In this document: in pieces, positions 22,733-34,458 of the stretch
Numbering within the stretch: the first letter of the stretch is position 1
Layout: the number at the start of each line of letters is the position of its first letter
NCBI GenBank assembly: GCA_036365515.1
Contig: CM070873.1
Coordinates: 171,059,104-171,123,103 of the forward strand
From: Torymus aiolomorphi
Taxonomy: Eukaryota; Arthropoda; Insecta; Hymenoptera; Torymidae
Reading direction: 5' to 3'
DNA: 64,000 nt
The notes under the pieces: model-generated
Seen by the model: only the letters and a program-made list of their open reading frames with translations
Told to the model about the DNA's origin: nothing
Database searches by the model: none
Program-made: the position numbers and the translations under genes

Positions 22733-22931
22733 GAACAACAGAAATGAGACCTTACTTTTTGAGTTTAATATTGATTGAAACAAAAAAAAAAGTTAGAAAG
22801 AATTAAAACTTACCAAGTTGAAAAGTTAGAAGGTTATAAAGGGACTGTAAATTAGAAAAGTAAATATATTTTTTCAATTTTTCCAGTTAAATTGATTAAA
22901 ACTCAAAAAGTAAGACCTCATTTCTGTTCTT
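22733..22931. mobile_element. Inverted-repeat MITE, about 199 bp
   Basis: GAACAACAGAAATGAGACC at the left is mirrored by GGTCTTAC-type sequence ending ATTTCTGTTCTT at the right, with arms of about 45 bp around an AT-rich centre. No coding sequence is present. Confidence 0.7.
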
Positions 22932-22969
22932 CAAAAAGCATAAGATTTGTTTAAAAAACAAATGCTATT

Positions 22970-23953
22970 CAGCGCCCTTATGAATCACTTGATTAACTTT
23001 CGAAACTACGCTTAAATCCATACTATCTTCATTATCAATTACTATAATATACTCATCATCAGAATATAAAGTAATGCAATTTAAAAAAACGACTTGACCC
23101 TCTTTATCCCCCGCTAAAATTTTACATTTCAATAAATTATTATTTCAATCTAAAATTCTTAATCGTGTTCCAGTACATAATCCTTCATGTATACTAATAT
23201 TTCTGATAAGCATAACAATAGAATTTACTCGTAAATGCAATTCATGAGGTAGTAAGTTTTGTGGATTTAATGAATTAAGATATTCTGGTAAAATTGCTTC
23301 TTCCATTAAACCATTATCACCACAATGATCAGCTGAATCAATACTCGTATATACACGCTCATTGTGACTATCTAATAATGATAGGACAGTTTTATTAATT
23401 TCGTTCACATCTATATTTCGTGCAGTTAATATAACTGAGCAGCTCATTTCATCATAAAGGTGATTTCTAATCAAATGCCGATTCATAGAATTAATGGAAT
23501 GACAATCTATAGTTATACACCGTTCAGGAATATCCAGATTACCAATATAAATATGACAATTTTATCACCAAACAATACATAATTTCTCATAATATCTTTC
23601 AAGTCCTATCCATGATTTCTAATGCGTAACGCGGAGTCATTGGTGCCTCATCCTAAATAAACATATCTGTTTGTCTCAAAAATTAACCTTCCTTTGATTG
23701 CATAGCAATATTAGATGAAGAATCCGATAATAAAGGTACAGGCAAACCTAATATTTTATGAGCCGTCAATCCTTTAGGTAATAACGTTGCAGCGATTCCT
23801 GTAAAAGTCGTGCAACAAACATTTTTGCTTTGACTTTTTAATATATTATATTATGTTGTATAAACAAACGTTTTCCCAGAACCACCAGGGCCATCGATAT
23901 AAAAACACCTAGAACTGTTATAATCAATTATATTTGATACTTTCAAAATCTTA
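22970..23953 (-). pseudogene. Helitron Pif1-like helicase remnants
   Basis: A Walker A motif GPGGSGKT lies at about 23869-23898 and a DEAPM box follows near 23640. The frame is then broken. The next open piece (23486-23145) contains DHCGDNGLMEEAILPEYL and LCTGTRLRILD. The final helicase motifs seen in the other Helitron of this window are missing here. Confidence 0.8.
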
Positions 23954-24691
23954 TCAACGATTTCTTTTATCACTGTTTAACATGTTATATTGTCTATTGC
24001 CCATATCTGCTAAGTTACCATGTAATTCATTACTATTCTCAATGTGGTTATTCACTACTAATTGAGGCATCGATGGAAAATTCGCAATATCATGACCTTC
24101 AGCTATCGACATTTCACAAATAATGTAATAAGCTAAATTGTAAGCTTTAGTATGATCTCCATATAATCTTAAAAAGTCTTCTGATAATGCATCATTAAAA
24201 TTTTCCCGAAGTTCGTCCGGATGCCCAGGTTGACAATGAATCAAAATACGAACAAATAACGGACGTGTACTACCTGGCATCATCCAACTTACAGCGTCCT
24301 GCATAGCTCGACTCCATTCCTCATCATCTATAAGACCTAACGCTAAGCAAGCTTCGGGAAACGTCATATACTGAACACCGTTTACATTTTTTAATTCATC
24401 AAAACTTTTTGCCCCTCTACAATTTAATAGAACTAATCTTAATTGAAATAACTCTACCTGACTTGGACTTACGGAATACATACGTCCAATACAATTATAA
24501 TTAGACTTTCGTTTTGACGATCTATAAACTTTATGACCATTATCATAATGTTGTTTAAAAACATAATGAGCCAGAATTTCAGCATAAGTGTATTGTCTAG
24601 CTGAAATATCTTCTTTATTCAAATCAAAATAAGCTAATAATGTACTGCTTCGATTTAATGCAGCCTCCACAGCTACAATCATCAATATCAT
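23954..24691 (-). pseudogene. Helitron linker between Rep and helicase
   Basis: This open stretch follows the Rep piece in an overlapping frame. It contains the conserved-looking FQLRLVLLNCRGAKSFDEL and MTFPEACLALGL segments found between Rep and helicase in this family. It ends shortly before the Walker A region. Confidence 0.75.
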
Positions 24692-25415
24692 TAATTATAA
24701 TTGATTGTTGTTGAGGTAAACGAACTGCTAAGCATATGATACTACAAAGTAATGGTTTACTTAAGATACGATAACATGCTTCAACTGGGCTAACACATCT
24801 CGTTTCTATGAAACTACGAACTTCATCATGATTAATTACCCTCTCATTATTTGACTTTTCAACTATGATATTTGCGGCATCGTAACCTTTATAAACATAT
24901 TTATACAAATATTTCACGAACTTTATGCTGGACTCTACTTCATCGTTTATATGACAATTGAATATGCGTAATAGCCCAGAACAATATGATACTACAAATC
25001 GATTATCTACAGTTTGATTGCGACGCATCATTTTTTTCCCATCATTTCTTCGTTTATAATTCGGATATCCATCAGACGATATTATAGTTTCTTCTCGAAA
25101 TTCTCTTGGGTAATGTTTCGAACATTGACCGTCAATGATACATCTGCTATCATATGGACCATGAATCATATTATTAACCACAGTGTTATACAATATTAAA
25201 TCGGTCTCAGAATCAGAAATTTCAGCAGAAATAAATTTATCGATATCATTCACGGTAGACAATTTATAACCATCTTTTAAAGTAACTAAAATGTGTGGAT
25301 GAGGCAAACCTCGTTTCTGAAATTCTATTACATGTACATGAGCTGAAACTTCACCAAAATATTTCTCTTTTGTTATTAGCGAGATTCTTTCTTTATATGA
25401 AAAACATGCGCACAA
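24624..25415 (-). pseudogene. Helitron Rep nuclease (HUH and Y2)
   Basis: The 263-codon open stretch contains the HUH metal-binding motif as LPHPHILV (about 25292-25300) and the tyrosine region KYLYKYVYKG. These are the elements that nick and rejoin DNA ends. MIHGPYDSRC and KHYPREF are also typical. The frame shows no internal stop, so this domain is the best preserved part of the element, but it is cut off from its neighbours by frameshifts. Confidence 0.85.
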
Positions 25416-25457
25416 AGGTCAGGACGATCTGAAGCCTGTTAACCCGGAAATAAATTA

Positions 25458-26078
25458 TTATATTGCTATAAACAAATCAGGGTTTCCTTTCATACGAACT
25501 ATAGCCATTGCATCTCGATAATTTTGTATCATATATCTAGGAGAATCAACAAAAGATGATGGCAATATAACTATTTTACCTATTTGACAATTCCTATCAT
25601 TTGCAGTATTATTTAAATGATCAACTAATCCCTCGTATGATTCCACAAGCAATTGTTTTTGAATGCGCCGAATATATTCAATACGACCTCTCTCCATTTT
25701 AACGTAACTATCAAGAATCTATTATTGAAATAATCTACGACCTAACAAAAATGCATTGAATGTATCAGATCTTATACCTATTCTATATTTAACATAGGAA
25801 CCTCTAGTTACTCGACAATTACTTTGTTTATCTTGTGCATTATCACTATCTACTACGAATGACTTATTATTTATCTTCGCTATATTTTTATGCCAATCTT
25901 GCGATCCATGAGAATAAAACAGTGGATACACCACAGGATCTACGTTTGGATCGTATGTAGCCTTATTACAAATAGTCACATATGAATCAGGAATGTCACC
26001 ATCGGCTATGGTAACAAAAACCGCAGTAACCTCATTTGTTCTTTGCAAATTATACCTATTTCGTTCATAGCCAATCAT
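25458..26078 (-). pseudogene. Helitron-like N domain, two frames
   Basis: The first piece (26078-25722) contains DPNVDPVVYPLFY and ends at LLGRRLFQ followed by a stop. The second (25697-25458) contains MERGRIEYIRRIQKQLL and GKIVILPSSFVDSPRYM. Both match the domain that precedes the Rep nuclease in Helitrons. A short gap with a stop separates them. Confidence 0.8.
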
Positions 26079-26215
26079 TATAAAGCCTCATTTATTTGGT
26101 AATAAATTTGACCTTGTATTTTGAAACAATACAGAGCTCTTCCTATTGTAGGCATATCAACTACATTGGCATTAAAGGATGCAAACGAAAATGAACTATT
26201 GTAATTCCAAATACG

Positions 26216-26785
26216 TTAAAAAAATGCTTTACTTTTTTGACGATTATTTCCGAATAATGAACGTAAATTATCTGAAAAATCTGGGATTGCTTCCAATTTG
26301 GCAGTCCCATGACCACAACATTCATTAAATGAATTACCCTTGTTAATTACTTTCTCTGCAGTAAAATGTTTCGCGTTACAATGGCTGCATAAAACATCCA
26401 TTTCACTTAAATAGTGTTCATTAAAATTACTATTTTGTTCCAAAAATCTTTGATTCTCTGCATTTCGTTCACGTCGACGATTTTGGAATTTCCTTTCCTC
26501 GTCATCATTCTCTCTATTACGATATCTTCTCCTACATTTTCTACTTCTTTGAGTTGAATTTACCTGATTATTACGAGGTTCCGATGTATTTAAATTATTA
26601 TTGACGTTATTACCACGTCATGCTCTGTATCGTCTTACTCTTTCATTTGTTAAAATCCGTTGCCGTTCTCGCAACTCCCTTTCCTCCTCAGAAGTACGTC
26701 TAATTTTAGGTCTACCGCGAGAACGATTTTCATAAATTACCTGCTCTACATTGTCATGCTCTATTTTTCTACTAATATTTAAATC
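26216..26785 (-). pseudogene. Helitron Rep/Hel N-terminal region
   Basis: The frame starts after a TAG near 26787 and runs through an Arg/Glu-rich basic segment, with one TGA at 26618-26620. It then reaches a Cys/His cluster (CSHCNAKHF followed by CCGHG) typical of the N-terminus of insect Helitron proteins. The segment ends near 26216 and the next domain is in another frame. Confidence 0.7.
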
Positions 26786-27069
26786 ACTCTAATGACTTTT
26801 CAAATAAAATAATAAATAATAATAAACAATATTAAATATGAAAAATTAATCAAAAATGTAATTACAATTTTTTAAGTATTCAGCAGTCAGAATAAATGGT
26901 CAATATTCATAAGTAAATGTTTTCATGATAAATTTTTAATAATGATAATACAATCTTTTTCTTGTAAATGTTCAATAATAATTAAAATATAGTTTAATTT
27001 TTAATCAAAACGGCAAACGTTCAATAATAACATCCAAAATTCAGTAGCGACAATCAGTTCTTATCAGGT
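26786..27069. other. AT-rich flank of the Helitron
   Basis: This lies 5' of the Helitron protein. It is very AT-rich and nothing is supported apart from the beginning of short CAATAAT-type words. Confidence 0.4.
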
Positions 27070-27380
27070 CTTATCAGTAAAGGTCAATACTCAATAGTGA
27101 TATCAATAGTCAATAATCAATATTCAATGGTCAATATTTAATAATCCATAATCAACATTCAATATTCAATGGTCAATATTCAATAGCCAATAATCAATGG
27201 TCAATAGTCAATAATCAATAATCAATAGTCAATAATCAATATCCAATAGTCAATAATCAATGGTCAATAATCAATATTCAATAATCAATATTCAATAGTC
27301 ATTAATCAATATTTAATAGTCAATAACCAAGTGTCAATAATCAAAAGAAAAAATCAATAATCAAGACACAATAATCAATA
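27070..27380. repeat. CAATA-type degenerate minisatellite
   Basis: Words such as AATCAATAGTCAATA and ATTCAATGGTCAATA follow one another for about 300 bp with a variable 7-9-base step. Confidence 0.85.
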
Positions 27381-27566
27381 ACTCGTTTTTTAAAACTTTG
27401 GAACAGATTCGAGTATACTCCTGTTGGAAGTATACTTGCTTATACACCTCAAAAGCATAAGTCATATCGTTAATATCATTAATATTAATTAATATTATAT
27501 TATTTTAGTATATTGTATATTATTAAAGCATGTAAAATGAAATTCCGTACAGCCGGGACTAAACCT

Positions 27567-27630
27567 CACTCTCTCCCTCTCCCCCCTCTCTCTCCCTCCC
27601 TCTCTCTCTCACACACACTCTTTCTCTACT
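27567..27630. repeat. CT-rich microsatellite
   Basis: A CTCTCCCTCT-type pyrimidine tract ending in ACACACACTC. The Ser/Leu-rich frame across it is an artefact. Confidence 0.85.
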
Positions 27631-28839
27631 TCACTTGTTCTTTATGTCTCACTCACTCCTTAGTAATACACATGCATCTATCTCTTTCTAGTTTTATATG
27701 TAGTGGATAAAATAAAATTAATCTAATGTTTCTTTCCAAAAAATATTTGTTATTCGATTTTTATTTTTTGATTCATCTTGTCTGTACATATTTGTCACGT
27801 TCGCGTGTCGCTAATTCTGAATTCTACTTTAATTATAAAATAATGATAATGAAAAGATCTAACGCGTTCAGCGTCGAGCGGTTTGCACTAACGTGGTTTG
27901 ATTAGCGTAGCGAGTAGGCGTCAAGAGTGCGGTTTATTTTTGAACGACTCGAGAGTCGTTTTAGCGGAAATGTTAGAATAAATAAAAGCTTACCTTTTGG
28001 TTGGTCAATGAAATTCGCTGCAACGTATTTCCTGTTACTTGCTTCCTTCTGTCTGGGTTTATTAGTATATATGTTTTATGGTTTGGCAAAATAGGATTTT
28101 GGAATCACATGGCTCGAAAGAATACTAGTAGATGTGATAGCTAACGATTCTTTTATTTAAACACTTAAAGTTAATATAATCGCGAGATTTTAAGTCGGAG
28201 GCTACTAAAGTTACTGCACTTGAGCAGAGCAAAATTAGACTGACAGTCCCTTGAGGTGAGGGAGTCAGGTACAAAATATGTAGATGAATCCAAGGTGCAG
28301 CTGGCACCTTTACCATCGAAGTTATGATTCAAAACGAAAAACGGAGCTGCACTTGAGTTGACTAGACGCGCCATGTTTAGTCTACTCGTAGCAAGCGTCC
28401 TTTATTTAAGATAATTTATGGTATTATTTACCTAGCGGGAGTCGCATATCGCGGACTACTGTTCCGTCGGTAGACCTTTTACGAGGGATCTCGGGCCTGA
28501 GCTGAGTCGCGTCTCGCGGACTATCTTGGACTGTTAGAGCGTAGAGGAGCATTTTGTAAACCCTTTTATACTAACCTAGCGAAAATACCTCGCTCGCTCT
28601 CGCTCGCACGGCTTAATTACGTTTTTTCGCCGGATATTATAGATATGATATTATAGATGTTTTAATTAACTGTATTGTCTATATTTCAAATTTTACATAA
28701 AAATGGCTACTGTTATAACAAAATATATTAATTAAAATATGTTAATTTAAAAGTGGAATTTATGTACTGTATAAGATGGATTACATGCTTATTTTATGTT
28801 TTTCAAAATGTTTAAATTTCTATATCTTTAACAAATAAC
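27631..28839. other. Unassigned region, LTR-like or promoter-like on the minus strand
   Basis: The composition is more balanced between about 27850 and 28640. On the minus strand a TATA-like box (28561-28573) is followed by a short untranslated stretch and ATGGCGCGTC near 28374, opening a 67-codon frame with no recognised domain. This could be an LTR or a promoter with first exon. Neither can be proved here. Confidence 0.3.
28561..28573 (-). promoter_or_regulatory. Candidate TATA box
   Basis: On the minus strand the sequence reads TAGTATAAAAGGG, a good match to a TATA element, about 190 bp before the ATG at 28374. GC-rich sequence lies upstream. Function is inferred only from sequence. Confidence 0.35.
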
Positions 28840-28845
28840 TTAACC

Positions 28846-29400
28846 CATTAAATCCTGAGCCGAATCTAGGCTAGAGAGCATCAAACTAACTATTGGATTG
28901 GTGGCATAGCCGAAAAAAAGTACCCGTGTTTTTTCTTTTATCATTTGCAATTGTTTATAAAAAATTATTTAAACAAATAGATAAAAAATTTGTAATTTTT
29001 AAAAACTAAAAGCGGCAATCGATTCTACGGGAAAAATCATAAAGAAAACCATAATGACGTTTTTCTATCAGACTTCAAATTATTAGTGTAAAAATGGTAT
29101 AAACAAATGCATCCTGATAGACACAGCTGACTTCGTCAAATCCTGAGCTGAATCTAGGCTAGATAGCATGAAACTAACTATTGGATTGGTGGCATAGCCG
29201 AAAAAAGTACCCGTGTTTTCTCTTTTATCATTTGCAATTTTTTATAACGAATTATTTAAACAAATACATAAAAAATTTGTAATTTTGAAAACCTAATGCG
29301 GCAGTCGATTCTATGGGAAAAATCATGAAGAAAATCTTAGTGACGTTTTTTCTCAGACTTCAAATTGTTAGTGTAAAAATGGTAAACAAATGCATTATCA
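28846..29400. repeat. Two-copy tandem duplication, about 285 bp
   Basis: The copy starting near 28849 (AAATCCTGAGCCGAATCTAG) is repeated near 29138 with a few changes, and the similarity runs through GTGTAAAAATGGTA near each end. It lies at the 3' side of the piggyBac transposase and overlaps its last codons. Confidence 0.85.
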
Positions 29401-30488
29401 GAGGCATAGGTGAAATTATGAGTGACCATTTTCGTCCTTTGCACAGATACTTTTTACATTTAGAGTAATATTTTTGAGACCTTACAGAACACATTGGTAT
29501 GTTACATCTCCTATCTTCATCTCTGTTCATCAAGTAATGAAGAAGTCGTGTGTTTTCGTCTAGATCGCTGTATATTGGAGAACTTTTCAATGTAATATTC
29601 ACATACTTCTTGTACGACATCTTTAGAACCTTGTTTATCATCAGTATGAAGTTTATTATAAATGATTGTAGCATTAGGTAAAGATGCTTGAATAAGTTGT
29701 AAAAAAGACACCATGTCCACTTTTTACTTCGAATTGAAGGCATCAAAGCATTGCAATGTTGATCATGAAGATCGACTTCTCCCATATTTTTATTATACAT
29801 AGAAAATGCATATGGAAAAAGAATGAATTTTTTAGACTTTTCATGCCATCTCTGCATTTCAACTTTTGGTTTATCTCCTTATGTACATAGAATTGACGCT
29901 GGCTTAGAGTCCATGACAATTATGTAATTCAAATTAGAATTAGCTTCATGAACTGAAATGGTAGTTCCTCTTTCTGATTTTTGTTTTGCCAGTTGTTGAT
30001 AGCCCATTTTTTTTTAATGTATCATCAAATCGGGAGAAGAAAAGAAATTATCAAAATATATATTGCTGGTATTTGCTGAGCTCTTCTTTTTGAGTAGTTC
30101 TCAATAGATGTTGAAGCAATTTGATTACCACTCTTGATCCTAAACATACAGAAACTAATGGATTACGCGCATCAGTACCAGATTTACCTGTGTAGATGTC
30201 AAGATCATATAAATATCCATCAGAAGAACATAGTTCCCATAACTTTATTCCAAATCTGATCGGTTTGTTTCTGATACACTGTTTTATACTAAACCTTCTA
30301 AAATATTTCACCATTATTTCATCAATAGGTAAACTGTAATCAAAAAACCTAAATTGCATACAATTTGATCGGAATAAGTCATACAAATGCCTAATTTTCC
30401 ATAACTTATCATTTTCATCTTTGTCTTGCAACTTGTCAAATCTTATGTATTTTTTTATTTCGAAAAATGTATCTCTTGTCATGAGCAT
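29360..30488 (-). pseudogene. piggyBac-like transposase (DDE_Tnp_1_7)
   Basis: The first piece (30488-30051) has FEIKKYIRFD, then LPIDEIMVKYFRRFS and KPIRFGIKLWELCSSDGYLY. A frameshift within the segment reading YFDNFFSS moves to another frame, which contains MDSKPAS and a stop. The last piece (29857-29360) has NKNMGEVDLHDQ and a Cys-rich tail (CNIPMCSVRSQKYYSKC). Asp residues at the positions expected for the catalytic triad are visible in all three parts. The gene is broken by at least one frameshift and two stops. Confidence 0.85.
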
Positions 30489-30589
30489 TGTTCGTAGACT
30501 ATATTTTTAGTTTAAATATTTCTCATTTCATTGACATTTTTTCTTAAAAATCTGCTTGTTCTTTTTATGTTCTGTGTACTAAGTATATA

Positions 30590-30720
30590 CTGGTATAGAG
30601 TTTAGCAAACATATATTTTTATCATTTACAATAGTGTCAATACTTAAAGATTTTTTGCTGTCACCATTTAGTCGGCTTAATATACATAAAAATGTCTAGC
30701 GTTCTAATTTTATTTCCCCA
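30590..30720 (-). pseudogene. Helitron helicase fragment
   Basis: Read on the minus strand this encodes RLNGDSKKSLSIDTIV and continues to LLNSIP before a stop. It matches RLNGDCKEYLSIDTIV in the plus-strand Helitron at about 40126-40215. It is a short relic between the piggyBac and the truncated TIR element. Confidence 0.7.
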
Positions 30721-30785
30721 AATTTTATAACTTAAGAGTAACTATTTGAATAGTAACAAAGTGACTTAAAATTTAAGTCTTGGAA

Positions 30786-31840
30786 TTAAAGTATTCATGT
30801 TCTTCTCCAAAAATTATTTGACCCGTATATATTTATTATTTTGTTGCATCAAAAGTTCATGCGTTCAGCAATGCCGAAAAATTCCGAGAAAATCCTCACT
30901 TAGAAAAAAATTTTTTCCATGTAATTTTCAAACAGCTACTACTTCACCAGTTTTTTAAGTTTTTTTAACGTGTAACACATAATTTTATTCAGGTTGGAGC
31001 CCTCTTTCATGTTCTTTATGTTATTTAAAAAAATAATGAAAAATGCACGAGTTATGCACTTTTTAGAAAAATTTATTTTTCTCGAAAAAGCCATTTCTTT
31101 TTGCTCAATTTTTTTTTTCGTGTTAGAGGATCTAAATACCTATCTAGATGTATATGTTAGATTCCCGACCCCTGCCTAGGAATAGCGATCATTAATGAGA
31201 TAATATACAAACAAATATTTCACGCTTAACTCTTACATATATTCAATGGTATAACAGTCAATATAAAGGTATTTATCTTTGTGCGTAAGCAATATATATG
31301 TACACATAGTATGTATTGTATTTTTTATTTTTGTCTTTTAGATTTTTCATTTTTATAACTACCTCGATTAGTCTGCGTCATTGTTCTTACTTCAGTAAGC
31401 GAACGATCAGCGGTCTTTGCTGACAAACAATATACTTTATCATTACACGTTTCTGTAATCCATAAATGAGTTTTTTGAATTCCAGGATACTTAGGAGAAG
31501 CAAGCCAATCAACATTTTTTACTTTTTAAACTCGTCTACGTCAACGTCTTGTAAATGTATTATTTTAATAGCATTTGCATATTTTTGAACGTGCTCTACA
31601 AAATAATTAGCATTTTGAATGAATTTTTTATGGGGCTCTCGACGATTATGCGAAGTAGCATAATGTTTTATAAGTCCACCCACACCATCTACAGCTCCTT
31701 TGCTGTGACCAGTAGCAGAGAACAATCATTTTATATCATATGGTGCTCGTTTTAATTCATATAATTGAAAGCGATTGATCAGCGTAATCATTAAACATAA
31801 ATCACATTTATGAATTTTAGAATCATTGTTAAGTACTTGA
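30786..31840 (-). mobile_element. Truncated copy of the 41390-44700 TIR element
   Basis: 30786-31330 matches the long TIR of the element at 41390-44700 (for example CCAAAAATTATTTGACCCGTATA and the segment around CTAAATACCTATCTAG). 31370-31830 encodes, on the minus strand, the C-terminal part of the same protein, including FSATGHSKGAVDGVGGLIKH. The outermost 70 bp of the TIR and the rest of the gene are missing. The Penelope-like element begins close to its right edge. Confidence 0.8.
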
Positions 31841-31885
31841 AGACGATCTTTGGAGGCAAAACTGAAAAGATCTTGGGTGTTTTTT

Positions 31886-31925
31886 AGCAACGTTTCGTTG
31901 GCTTAGTACGCCAATCTCATCAGGC
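31886..31925 (-). ncRNA. Hammerhead-ribozyme-like motif at the Penelope 3' side
   Basis: On the minus strand CTGATGA (31917-31923) is followed by an imperfect stem II (ATTGGC and GCCAA around a seven-base loop) and GAAAC (31892-31896). These are the conserved core boxes of a type I hammerhead. The cleavage triplet is not intact, since GCT is found where GTC would be expected, so activity is unlikely. Hammerheads are known in Penelope-like elements. Confidence 0.5.
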
Positions 31926-33990
31926 CTTTATTCAAACACAGAAATAAATTAACATATAAAATTATTTTCAACTATATAAAGACAATTAAACAACGACGTA
32001 TGAATACAAAAATCAAAATTACCAAAAATAATAAACGTATATATCATACGTCGATCCGATGTTATTATCGACTGAAAACAATAACACATATGCTGTATTT
32101 ATATACACCGGACGATGTTTACATAAAGAGTTATATGGTATCAAGTTCGTTAATAATGGGAAGATACATTGTGCTTAGTCTTTGGATATCTTCCTTTTTG
32201 TTAATACTATTTTTATTGTTTTTTATATAGATCATTTCGGAAATCCGTCTTTTTTTGTAATTGCTTTCAAAATCTACGACAGATGTATTTTCCCAATCGA
32301 ATTCATGTCTATTTTCCAATCGATGTGTACTGACAACAGACTCTTTATTTTTGTTTGTTTTGTGCTCATTAATGCGCGTGTATAACGATCTTTTGGTTTC
32401 TCCTATATAAGTAGCAGAGCAATTAAGACAATCCAATTTATACACCACATTCGTACGATCCCATTTTTTAGTTATATCTTTACCTAACCGAATGATCGAA
32501 GACAAACTTTTATTCAATAATGGGATTGTAAAAATGTTGTGAGATTTTGAAACCTTAGATAGACTATTAAAATCTTTATTAAACGGTAAAGACAATTTTT
32601 GGTAACTTTTCATAGTGATTTTTGTGTGTATTAGGTGTATCGCCATACTTAAGTTTTTTTAATCTGATTTCAATATGTTTTTCTATACACCACATCGGAT
32701 AATCATTATTACGTAAAATTTTCTTGATGAGTTTTTTATTGTCTACGTGAAAATTAGAATCCGAGAGTAAAAACGCCCTATCAACTAAGTTAAAGATAAT
32801 ATTCTTTTTTTGCTGTGCTGGATGTTTTGAGAAATAATTGATTACACGTTCAGATAATGTCGGTTTTTGATACCAATTTGTTAAAATTGTATTGTCACTT
32901 CTAATTAATGTCATGTCTAAAAAATTAATTTTGTTATTATCTTCTAGTTCATAAGTAAATTTTAGATTTTTGTCATAAGCATTAAACACTTTAATTACTG
33001 CGTCAATATGTTATTTGTTGACAGAAGTAAGCGTGTCGTCAACATATCTGTAATAAAAAATAGGGGTACAGTCATACTGTAGTTCTAATTCTCGTAAGCA
33101 ATGTTTCTCCAAATCATGCATTACAATATCTCCAAATAATGGCGAGATCGGTGAACCCATCGGGGTTTCATAAATTTGTTGATAGGCTTGACCATTAAAA
33201 GTAAAAAATGTTTTATTAAACAGGAACGTCGTGCATTTTTTTAATTCATCAAGCGGGATGTTACAGCGATTGTGGATGGAAACCGTTCTTCTATCTAAAC
33301 TATCCAATACTAATTCGCACGAGATGTTTGTAAATAACGACGTTATGTCTAAAGACAGTAATGTGTATTCATCAGTTATATTAAATTTTTTAATTTTTCC
33401 TTTAATTCAAAACTGTTATTGATGTGTGAACTAGGCTTTGGTATAGCATTCTGAAGTTCTTGATATAAGATTTTTGATAAGGAATACGTGGGGCTATTAA
33501 CTAATGAAACAATAGGACGTAACAGTACATCAATTTTGTGAATCTTTGATAATCCATAACATTTCGCCAATGTCGTATCAGATTGTGTTAAACTATTCTT
33601 ATGAAAATTTTTGTACAAAAAACCATTATTATTTAAATAATTTAACATACTGTACGTTCCATCTTTTAGACGTTTCAATGGATTTTTACTTATTTTTTTA
33701 TATGTTTTTTCATCCGATAACAGATTCATCATCTTTTCATTATAGACAGATTTTTCCAAACAAACCGTTATGTTACCTTTATCTGCTTTTGTAAAGAAAA
33801 TTTCTTTGTGTGTTTTTAAAAAGTTTTTTGTTATTTTTAGTTTTTCTGACAAAGCTCTGTCCGTATATGGTATATGTACATCGGTATCAACAGCATTTTT
33901 GAAGGATCTTGTGACTTTTTGTTTGTCATACCTTCAATATTTAGAATCATTATTCTTTTTAAATTCAGAATAAATTTAGTAATGTGTTGA
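31890..33990 (-). mobile_element. Penelope-like element, minus strand
   Basis: The element has an RT related to those of Penelope, followed by a GIY-YIG endonuclease and then the hammerhead-like motif. The start is ragged near 33990 and the N-terminal part of the ORF seems to be missing. Reading-frame breaks show that it is not active. Confidence 0.85.
32131..33990 (-). pseudogene. Penelope RT plus GIY-YIG endonuclease
   Basis: In order: TKADKGNITVCLEK and LAKCYGLSKIHKID (33852-33376), then ETPMGSPISPLFGDIVMHDLE and YYRYVDD, the RT active site (33307-33011), then a connecting piece with NFLDMTLI-type sequence (32989-32579). The last piece (32646-32131) has VVYKLDCLNCSATYIGETKR, the GIY-YIG nuclease start. 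Two frameshifts (near 33370 and 32640) and a stop near 33011 break the ORF. The RT copies RNA and the nuclease nicks the target in active relatives. Confidence 0.85.
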
Positions 33991-34122
33991 TTAATATACT
34001 TAATGTATCATATGAGCGCGATTCAGATTACCACACATAACTATTGTTTAGTGACGCAGTTGGCAAAGAGTTTGCTTAGTAATCTAAAGGTTGAGGTTCT
34101 ATTACCATTGACAACCAGATAT

Positions 34123-34161
34123 TTTTTTTTTTTTTTTTTTTTTTTCCTTTATTTGTTTTTC

Positions 34162-34186
<25 letters not shown>
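34123..34186. repeat. Poly(T) tract
   Basis: Two long T runs separated by CCTTTATTTGTTTTTC. It marks the boundary between the Penelope element and the plus-strand Helitron. The Phe-rich frame across it is an artefact. Confidence 0.9.
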
Positions 34187-34189
<3 letters not shown>

Positions 34190-34194
<5 letters not shown>

Positions 34195-34440
34195 ATTGCT
34201 TTGCTGAAATTATCGAATCCAACTTCCAAATATCAATTTATTATTTTAACAATAATTACAAATTTTAAGGATTTTTTAATTAATTTATTATTTTGTTTTT
34301 TAGAATTGTACATTTCTGCACATTTTAGTATATTTCTATAAATTTCTGTAATTTTGTCCAAAAATCAAACAAAATACAAGGTAATGTACAGAAAAGTGCG
34401 GAAATATACGGAAATGTACATAGATATACACAGTTGTACA
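34190..34440. other. AT-rich flank with short GTACA words
   Basis: There is no gene here. The 34280-34440 segment repeats short words such as TTTCTGTA and GTACAGAAA in both orientations, which may be related to the TACG-rich foldback at 35935. Confidence 0.4.
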
Positions 34441-34458
34441 CAAAAAGTGGAATGTTAA

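Larger units (their letters stand above)
22970..26785 (-). mobile_element. Decayed Helitron, minus strand
   Basis: In transcript order the pieces are a basic and Cys-rich N-terminus, a Helitron-type N-domain, a HUH-Y2 Rep nuclease, a linker and a Pif1-type helicase. Helitrons move by rolling-circle replication using these two activities. Frameshifts, stops and missing helicase segments show that it is inactive. The true 5' TC and 3' CTRR ends were not identified. Confidence 0.85.
28844..30488 (-). mobile_element. Decayed piggyBac-like element
   Basis: The left boundary is proposed at CCC following TTAA (28840-28843), since piggyBac elements insert at TTAA and often begin with CC. The transposase is on the minus strand. 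The opposite end could not be found; a Helitron fragment and another element abut it. Confidence 0.65.

Noticed and set aside
34003..34188. Phe-rich hydrophobic frame resembling a membrane protein
   Set aside because: It is the translation of the poly(T) tract.
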